NCBI GenBank assembly: GCA_023439045.1
Contig: JAEXOY010000048.1
Coordinates: 1 to 29,064 of the forward strand
Length of the DNA: 29,064 nucleotides
Direction of reading: 5' to 3'
Source: Bacillota bacterium
GTDB lineage: Bacteria; Bacillota; Clostridia; Acetivibrionales; DSM-1351
Shown here: positions 23,572 through 29,064 of the stretch, in pieces
Position numbering within the stretch: position 1 is the first letter of the stretch
How the letters are laid out: every line of letters begins with the position of its first letter
Program-made: the position numbers and the translations under genes
The notes under the pieces: model-generated
Seen by the model: the letters and a program-made list of their open reading frames with translations, nothing else
What the model was told of the DNA's origin: nothing
The model's database searches: none

Positions 23572-24465
23572 TTACTTTAACATCATAAAGGCAGCTAAAC
23601 TACCTGTTTTTTGGTTGTCTCCTCTATAAGAAAAGAAAACATCATTGTTGCACTTAGTACATACATCACTAATTATTATATTTTCTTCTTTAACATTTGA
23701 ATCTATTAATACCTTTTTTATTACCTGTTGCAGTGAAATATAATATTTGTCTCCCATTTTTTCACTGAACATATCTATAAATGAAAATGCATTAACAAAC
23801 TCATCATAAACGTCCTTTGAAACTTCAAAACACTGCTGACACAAGGATGGTCCTATTGCAACCACAAGCGTTTCAGGCTTGGTACCATACTCACTTTGCA
23901 TAAGCTTAACAGCCTCATAGGAAATATTGCGCACTGTACTCCTCCAACCTGAATGTACAGCAGCAATAGCCTTATTATCGGGGTCAAGCATAAGTACAGG
24001 TACACAGTCAGCAAAGAAGGTCACCAGCGGTACCCCAATACAGTTGGTGATTAAGCCATCATAGCCTATTATATCACTTTCTTTAGTCAAGCCCTTGCCG
24101 GCGTCTTTTTCTCCAACAACAAAAATCTTGTTGTCATGTACCTGATTGGATAAAACAATCTTGTTGTAATCAAGCTCCAATGCATCGGCAACTATCTTAT
24201 AATTGCTCTTAACATTCTTTGCACTGTCATTTCTATTAAAAGAAAGATTGAGTGAGCTGCATTCCCCCGAACTTACACCCCCAAGCCTTGTTGTAAAAGC
24301 ATGGGTAAGTATGTCCTCATATTGTAGCAAATTATTAAATTGAATCAGAGCCAGCTCTTCCTTTTGAAAAACAGTTATCTTATTGTTTTTTAACCTGCAA
24401 ACACTTTTTAATGATGAATTAGCTTCATCAGAGTTGTTGACTGTATGAAAATTATGTTCCGTCAT
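23572..24465 (-). CDS. pgeF: PgeF/YfiH laccase-domain protein
   Basis: A 297-residue member of the DUF152/multicopper-oxidase-like family (YfiH, YlmD). Members are proposed to edit peptidoglycan precursors and some act on purine nucleosides. Metal-site motifs are present: LSNQVHDNKI, TFFADCVPVLMLDP, AAVHSGWRSTV, GPSLCQQCFEV and SYRGDNQKTG. About 40 N-terminal residues extend beyond the core domain. The ATG at 24463-24465 lies ten bases after GGAGGG. It follows ymdB after about 80 bases and is probably co-transcribed. Confidence 0.9.
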   Translation of the reverse strand: MTEHNFHTVNNSDEANSSLKSVCRLKNNKITVFQKEELALIQFNNLLQYEDILTHAFTTRLGGVSSGECSSLNLSFNRNDSAKNVKSNYKIVADALELDYNKIVLSNQVHDNKIFVVGEKDAGKGLTKESDIIGYDGLITNCIGVPLVTFFADCVPVLMLDPDNKAIAAVHSGWRSTVRNISYEAVKLMQSEYGTKPETLVVAIGPSLCQQCFEVSKDVYDEFVNAFSFIDMFSEKMGDKYYISLQQVIKKVLIDSNVKEENIIISDVCTKCNNDVFFSYRGDNQKTGSLAAFMMLK

Positions 24466-24544
24466 ATAATATTTGCCCTCCAAAGAACTAAATGAATTAT
24501 GTCGTGAGCAAAGTGTTGGATTACTTCCAACTTACTCATTAATA

Positions 24545-25327
24545 TTATTCATCTAAATATTTTTGAATACGTATAATACTCTGACATTTGCCAGTCTTTT
24601 CATCCACGTCAAGCACAATTGCTCCGAACTGTATTGCGCCCTTTGCCAACTCAAACTTCTGAGGTAGCCTGGTTATAAACCTCTCTATAATAAGCTCCTT
24701 ATCAACGCCAATTACACCTTCACTTGGTCCTGTCATACCAACATCAGAAATCATTGCCGTACCAAAAGGAAGTATTTTCTCATCTGCTGTTTGTACATGT
24801 GTATGCGTTCCTGCAACACAGCATACTCTTCCATCGAGGAACCAAGCAAGAGCACTTTTCTCTGAAGTAGCCTCTGCATGCATATCTACAAATACCACCT
24901 TGCAGCGCTTCTTTATCTCTTGCAGCTCTCTATCCGCAACTGTAAAGGGACAATCAACAGAATCCATATATACCCTGCCTATAAGATTCAATACACACAT
25001 TTCCATACCATTTGCTTTTAAAAAGGTATATCCCCTTCCAGGTACATTCTGCGGAAAGTTTGCAGGCCTAATTATTTTTTCATCCGAATCTATGAAATTT
25101 AGTATTTCTTTCTTGGACCATGTATGGTTTCCCATTGTAATACAATCGACGCCTGATTTGTACAATTCCTGTGCTATTATATGTGTAATGCCGCTGCCCT
25201 GGGCACAGTTTTCGCCATTTGCAATACAAAAATCTATGTTGTGCTCCTTCCTAAGTTCAGGAACAAACTGTTTTACTGCTTTTCTTCCTGGAGAGCCTAC
25301 GATATCTCCAACAAATAAAATCTTCAA
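24545..25327 (-). CDS. ymdB: YmdB 2',3'-cyclic nucleotide phosphodiesterase
   Basis: A 260-residue metallophosphoesterase of the YmdB family, which in Bacillus hydrolyses 2',3'-cyclic nucleotides and affects biofilm choice. Motifs are MKILFVGDIVGSPGR, IANGENCAQGSGIT, GNHTWSKKE (about 66-74), VDMHAEATSEK and GTHTHVQTAD. The start is TTG at 25325-25327, seven bases after GGAGG; no suitable ATG exists. It lies directly downstream of rny, as in Bacillus, but a terminator and its own promoter separate them here. Confidence 0.94.
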   Translation of the reverse strand: MKILFVGDIVGSPGRKAVKQFVPELRKEHNIDFCIANGENCAQGSGITHIIAQELYKSGVDCITMGNHTWSKKEILNFIDSDEKIIRPANFPQNVPGRGYTFLKANGMEMCVLNLIGRVYMDSVDCPFTVADRELQEIKKRCKVVFVDMHAEATSEKSALAWFLDGRVCCVAGTHTHVQTADEKILPFGTAMISDVGMTGPSEGVIGVDKELIIERFITRLPQKFELAKGAIQFGAIVLDVDEKTGKCQSIIRIQKYLDE

Positions 25328-25351
25328 ATCTTTTCCTCCATATTTGAACTT

Positions 25352-25379
25352 ATCATATAAATTTTAATACAAAACTCAA
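25352..25379 (-). promoter_or_regulatory. promoter of ymdB
   Basis: Minus-strand TTGAGT (25374-25379) and TATGAT (25352-25357) are 16 bases apart, about 25 bases upstream of the TTG start. Confidence 0.4.
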
Positions 25380-25382
25380 CTA

Positions 25383-25406
25383 TAAGCAAATATGAATATT
25401 TGCTTA
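25383..25406. promoter_or_regulatory. 10-base inverted repeat upstream of the ymdB promoter
   Basis: TAAGCAAATA and TATTTGCTTA flank a four-base loop. There is no T-run. It lies just upstream of the -35 and is operator-like or a remnant hairpin. Confidence 0.4.
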
Positions 25407-25447
25407 CTGATGGCTTTTGCAATATTTGATCATACCTTTAGTTAAAA

Positions 25448-25474
25448 CAAAAAAAGCGTGAATGTCACGCTTTT
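25448..25474 (-). terminator. terminator after rny
   Basis: AGCGTGA (25455-25461) and TCACGCT (25465-25471) form a stem with a three-base loop, followed on the minus strand by a run of T. Flanking A/T runs make it work in both directions. Confidence 0.9.
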
Positions 25475-25546
25475 CTTGTTTTATTATGATAGATACATTT
25501 CTTCATTATTCATAAATTTTCTGTATTATCTAATTTACCAAAGAAA

Positions 25547-27118
25547 CTATTTTGCATAATCAATGAATCTAGTCTCTCTTAGCAGAGTAACCTTAATCTG
25601 TCCAGGATACTCTAACTCGTCCTCAATCTTTTTACAGATTTCTCTAGCCTTCAATACGATATCTGCATCAGATACGTCCTCAGGCTTCACCATGATACGA
25701 ATCTCTCTACCGGCTTGGATTGCAAAACATTTTTCAACTCCTTGGAAAGAGTTCGCAATCTCTTCTAGCTTTTCAAGACGTTTGATATAAGATTCCAAGG
25801 TTTCTCTTCTAGCACCAGGTCTTGCAGCAGATATAGAATCCGCAGCTTGAACTATTACTGAAACAACGCTTGTTGCTTCAACGTCTCCATGGTGAGATAA
25901 AATCGCATTAATAACATCAGCGCCTTCTTTGTACTTCTTAGCAACATCAGCACCAATAGTTACGTGTGAACCCTCAACTTCATGGTCAATCGCCTTACCA
26001 ATATCATGAAGCAGACCAGCTCTCTTTGCAAGAGCTACATCCACTCCCAGCTCAGCAGCCATTATACCTGCCAAGTGAGACACCTCAATGGAATGGTTAA
26101 GTACATTTTGCCCATAACTTGTTCTAAACTTAAGTTTACCAAGTAATTTGATGAGTTCAGGATGCAAACTATGAACACCTGTTTCAAAAGCTGCATTATC
26201 ACCTTCCTGACGGATGGTATTGTCAACTTCCTTCTTGGCCTTTTCAACCATTTCTTCAATTCTAGCTGGATGAATACGACCATCAAGTATTAACTTTTCA
26301 AGTGTCAATCTTGCAACTTCTCTTCTTATTGGATCAAATCCTGACAGAATAACCGCCTCAGGTGTATCATCTATGATAAGGTCAATACCAGTCAATGTTT
26401 CCAATGTCCTGATATTTCTGCCTTCCCTACCGATAATTCTACCCTTCATTTCGTCATTTGGAAGAGGAACGACAGAAACTGTAGTCTCTGAAACATGGTC
26501 AGCCGCACACTTCTGGATGGCTGTAGCCAATATATCCTTGGCCTTTCTATCAGCCTCCTGTTTTGCATTAGCCTCAATCTCCTTGATAAGAGCTGCTGCC
26601 TCATGCTTAACTTCATTTTCGATGTTGCGTAGTAAGTAATCCTTTGCTTCTTCAACAGACAATCCTGCAATTCTTTCCAATTCCTCAGTTTGCCTCTTAA
26701 GCAGTTCTTCGGTTCTTTCTTGAAGGACTTCAATATCCTTGGTCTTTTTGTTGAGGGCCTCGTCCTTTTGCTCTAAAGCCTCAACCTTCTTGTCAAGAGT
26801 TTCTTCCTTCTGGACAAGCCTTCTTTCAAGCCTCTGGAATTCATTTCGTCTATCCTTGATATCTCTGTCAAGTTCAACACGACTCTTGTGAATCTCCTCC
26901 TTGGCCTCTAAAAGTGCTTCTCTTTTCTTGCTCTCTCCTTGCTTAAATGCCTCGCTTACAATTCGCTGTGCCTCCTGCTCAGCACTACCTATCTGAGCCT
27001 CAGCCTGCTTCTTTCTGGCTTCAAAACCTCTTTTGTAAAATATAAATGAAGCAATCAATGCAATAATCAAACCTATGGCTAAACCAATTAGTAAAAATAT
27101 GATGTCTATTTCACACAC
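25547..27118 (-). CDS. rny: ribonuclease Y
   Basis: A 523-residue membrane-bound endoribonuclease that starts mRNA turnover. The N-terminal helix (about 5-28) anchors it. A long charged coiled coil runs from about 30 to 205, a KH RNA-binding domain has GRIIGREGRN (226-235), and the HD catalytic domain has LLHDIGKAID with H371/D372. Length matches the family. The start is GTG at 27116-27118. The AAGGAGG site is only two bases away, so the exact initiation codon is uncertain, though no better one exists. Confidence 0.96.
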   Translation of the reverse strand: MCEIDIIFLLIGLAIGLIIALIASFIFYKRGFEARKKQAEAQIGSAEQEAQRIVSEAFKQGESKKREALLEAKEEIHKSRVELDRDIKDRRNEFQRLERRLVQKEETLDKKVEALEQKDEALNKKTKDIEVLQERTEELLKRQTEELERIAGLSVEEAKDYLLRNIENEVKHEAAALIKEIEANAKQEADRKAKDILATAIQKCAADHVSETTVSVVPLPNDEMKGRIIGREGRNIRTLETLTGIDLIIDDTPEAVILSGFDPIRREVARLTLEKLILDGRIHPARIEEMVEKAKKEVDNTIRQEGDNAAFETGVHSLHPELIKLLGKLKFRTSYGQNVLNHSIEVSHLAGIMAAELGVDVALAKRAGLLHDIGKAIDHEVEGSHVTIGADVAKKYKEGADVINAILSHHGDVEATSVVSVIVQAADSISAARPGARRETLESYIKRLEKLEEIANSFQGVEKCFAIQAGREIRIMVKPEDVSDADIVLKAREICKKIEDELEYPGQIKVTLLRETRFIDYAK

Positions 27119-27502
27119 CTCCTCCTTATTCAGTTTTCAAAGCTCAAATTTTTCATTTCAATTATTAATATGGATTTGGATTGGAAATTTCTTTCCCAAA
27201 TGAATGCTATGAAGGAATAATTAGGAAATGATTAAGCAATATATGATAAGGCATATGTATATTCAATATATAAAATATTAATGAACACACACTCAATAAA
27301 TCTATTTTTAAAACAAAAATATATAAATATCAGCCAAAATAGCTTAATGTCCAGATTAACCAACTAAAACATTCTATCCAAAATTTATACCATAACTAAC
27401 TTAATTTTAATATTTTTTAAATTTCATGTCAAGAAATAAAAAAATGCAGTTAATATTCCCCGATTTTTTGTGCAAATTTCATAAAATATTTTTTTAATAT
27501 TT
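27119..27502. other. AT-rich gap between folD and rny
   Basis: No gene. The only recognisable signal is a likely rny promoter at 27238-27266. The rest is very AT-rich with no clear hairpin, and I see no terminator after folD. Confidence 0.4.
27238..27266 (-). promoter_or_regulatory. promoter of rny
   Basis: Minus-strand TTGAAT (27261-27266) and TATATT (27238-27243) are 17 bases apart, leaving a leader of about 110 bases. Confidence 0.4.
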
Positions 27503-28363
27503 TTACATTGTCATTCCATTTTGCATAAATGCAGCCCTAACTGTATTCTTCATGAGCATCGCTCTTGTCATAGGACCAACGCCACCTGTAACCTTAGTTA
27601 TAGCTGAAGCAACCTCCTTAACAGTTTCGAACTGTACGTCCCCAACCAATTTTCCGTCAGCACCTCTAGATACTCCAACATCTATAACAACTGCACCTTC
27701 TTTAACTGCCTCTGGTTTTATAAATTCAGCTTTTCCAATAGCAACTACCAAAATATCTGCAGACTTGCAAACTTCTGTAATATTCTTTGTCCGAGAATGG
27801 CAAATGGTAACAGTACCATTCTTGCCGAGAAGCAGTATTGCTTGAGGCTTTCCAACAATATTACTTCTTCCAACAACTACACAGTTTTTACCCGAAATTT
27901 CAATGTCGTTTTCAACTAAAAGCTCTATTACGCCAGCAGGTGTACATGGAATAAATTCAGGGCATCCTATCATAAGTTTGCCCACATTTTGAGGATGGAA
28001 ACAGTCAGCATCCTTTACTGGATTAATTGCAGCAATTATTTTGTCCTCGTTTATATGCTTTGGAACGGGCAGCTGAACAAGTATTCCATTTACCTTTCTG
28101 TCATTGTTCAACTTATCAATTAAACTTAATAATTCTTCCTCTGTAGTCTCAGCAGGAAGTGCATATTCTATAGACTCTACACCTATTTCTGCACAATCCT
28201 TCTTTTTTAAGTTTACATACACTCTTGATGCTGGATCGTCCCCAACGATCACAACTGCCAGACAAGGATTAATGTTATTTTTCTTAAGGTATTCTACCTT
28301 TTCAACCAGCTGTGACTTCACTTTATTTGCGAGTTCTGTTCCATTTAATACTTTTGCAGACAT
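27503..28363 (-). CDS. folD: FolD methylenetetrahydrofolate dehydrogenase/cyclohydrolase
   Basis: A 286-residue bifunctional enzyme interconverting 5,10-methylene-, methenyl- and 10-formyl-tetrahydrofolate with NADP. Active-site Y49 and K53 lie in SRVYVNLKKKDCAEIG. The signatures GILVQLPVPKHI, FIPCTPAGVIELL, VVVGRSNIVGKP (Rossmann loop) and KVTGGVGPMT are intact. AAAGGGG lies seven to eight bases before the ATG. It may supply one-carbon units for purine and thymidylate synthesis. Confidence 0.97.
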   Translation of the reverse strand: MSAKVLNGTELANKVKSQLVEKVEYLKKNNINPCLAVVIVGDDPASRVYVNLKKKDCAEIGVESIEYALPAETTEEELLSLIDKLNNDRKVNGILVQLPVPKHINEDKIIAAINPVKDADCFHPQNVGKLMIGCPEFIPCTPAGVIELLVENDIEISGKNCVVVGRSNIVGKPQAILLLGKNGTVTICHSRTKNITEVCKSADILVVAIGKAEFIKPEAVKEGAVVIDVGVSRGADGKLVGDVQFETVKEVASAITKVTGGVGPMTRAMLMKNTVRAAFMQNGMTM

Positions 28364-28434
28364 ATTTATACCCCTTTAATAAAATAGTTTAAAATATTTA
28401 ACACGTAATAATAACACTAATTAATAAATAATAA

Positions 28435-28468
28435 TTTATTATAGATAATCATTTATTATAGATAATCA
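28435..28468 (-). repeat. 17-base direct repeat duplicating a -10 box
   Basis: Two identical copies of TTTATTATAGATAATCA are head to tail (28435-28451, 28452-28468), with a partial third. On the minus strand each copy contains TATAAT, so the folD promoter region has two possible -10 boxes 17 bases apart. Confidence 0.6.
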
Positions 28469-28506
28469 TTTATTCCAGTTAGCAAGATTTACCTTTATAT
28501 TGTATT

Positions 28507-29064
28507 TTATCGTTTTTTTCTTGTCAAACTTTTTGCAGGTGATTTGGGCTGTTTTTTTGCATTCTGCTCAAAGTCCTTTTGCCTACCGTACTTGCCCTGC
28601 TTACCCTGTTTACCGCCCGACTGTACGTTTTCTGCTGCTGCACCGTCCCTTGCCGGCCTGCCGTACTTGCCCTGCTTGCCCTGTTTTCCGCCTGATTGTC
28701 CGTAGTCTGCTGCTGCACCGTCCCTTGCCGGCCTGCCGTACTTGCCCTGCTTGCCCTGTTTGCCACCTGCTTGTTCGTTTTCTGCTGCTGCACCGTCCCT
28801 TGCCGGCCTGCCGTACTTGCAGCCCTGTTTACCCTGTTTACCGCCTGCTTGTCCGTTTTCTGCTGCTGCACCGTCCCTTGCCGGCCTACCGTACTTGCCC
28901 TGCCTACCGTACTTGCCCTGCCTGCTCTGTTTACCGCCCGACTGTACGTTTTCTGCTGTTGCACCGTCCCTTGCCGGCCTGCCGTACTTGCCCTGCTTGC
29001 TCTGTTTACCGCCTACTTGTCCGTTATCTGCTGCTTCACCGTACCAAGCCGCCCTGCCGTACTT
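28507..29064 (-). CDS. C-terminus of a basic repeat protein (partial)
   Basis: One minus-strand frame is open from the right edge to a TAA at 28507-28509, giving 185 residues. It consists of repeats near GKYGRPARDGAAAEN plus a GGKQGKQ linker. Matching units begin about every 75 bases (28641, 28716, 28791, 28869, 28962, 29037). One unit is longer by one codon and another by six codons, so all length changes keep this frame. The tail is very basic (KSPAKSLTRKKR). The region is far more GC-rich than its surroundings. Short Gly-X-Y runs (GKQGKQGKYGRP) recall collagen-like segments, and the basic tail recalls RNA-binding proteins. No family is assigned because the N-terminus is outside the window. 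A shorter ORF in another frame (28524-28964) is a shadow. Confidence 0.7.
   Translation of the reverse strand, partial: KYGRAAWYGEAADNGQVGGKQSKQGKYGRPARDGATAENVQSGGKQSRQGKYGRQGKYGRPARDGAAAENGQAGGKQGKQGCKYGRPARDGAAAENEQAGGKQGKQGKYGRPARDGAAADYGQSGGKQGKQGKYGRPARDGAAAENVQSGGKQGKQGKYGRQKDFEQNAKKQPKSPAKSLTRKKR

Noticed and set aside
28524..28964. 146-residue Gln-rich repeat ORF
   Set aside because: It is a shadow of the longer open frame that ends at 28507; unit length changes are multiples of three in either frame, but the other frame runs the full length to the edge.

Overview
The window looks like a low-GC Gram-positive chromosome, most likely a Clostridia member close to the cellulolytic Ruminiclostridium group. 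The reasons are AT-rich spacers, strong GGAGG-type ribosome sites, a PyrR-attenuated pyr operon, RNase Y, YmdB, a Gram-positive LexA box, and the neighbourhood lspA-rluD-pyrR, which is also found in Bacillus. This placement is inference from gene content; no 16S or other marker is present. Nearly every gene is on the minus strand, so the window reads right to left.

Right edge (28507-29064): the C-terminal 185 residues of an unrecognised, very basic protein made of 25-residue Gly/Lys/Gln repeats. Next come folD, rny (RNase Y) closed by a terminator, ymdB, pgeF (laccase-domain peptidoglycan editing factor), a peptide-binding lipoprotein, lspA and rluD. A 290-base leader then precedes an MFS efflux protein. 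That leader holds a short peptide ORF, a strong RNA hairpin and an intrinsic terminator, and looks like a drug-type attenuator. An LCP-family gene on the plus strand follows, divergent from the pyr operon.

Centre (17139 down to about 4548): the pyrimidine operon. It starts with a sigma-A-like promoter, a PyrR-binding leader and a terminator, then runs pyrR-pyrB-pyrC-pyrF-carA-carB-pyrK-pyrD. A histidine phosphatase and a divergent orotate-phosphoribosyltransferase-like protein follow. This supplies every UMP biosynthesis step except a canonical PyrE. The divergent PRTase-like gene occupies that place but has an altered PRPP motif.

Left part: a three-gene set, YbaK-like, LysE-like and YbaK/EbsC. 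Beyond it lies an integrase region. A tyrosine recombinase with an unusual N-terminal extension is driven by a near-consensus promoter whose -10 abuts a 32-base perfect palindrome carrying a Gram-positive SOS (LexA) box. Downstream are a lone core site, a small membrane-protein gene, and a GC-rich imperfect inverted repeat laid out like an integron attC site (R''-L''-L'-R' with unpaired spacers). I read this as a candidate SOS-controlled, integron-like cassette locus with a non-canonical integrase. This is the most unusual part of the window and needs testing.

A second theme is that many intergenic gaps carry their own short tandem repeats (17, 18, 20, 22, 27 or 45 bases), each with a different sequence, even inside the pyr operon.
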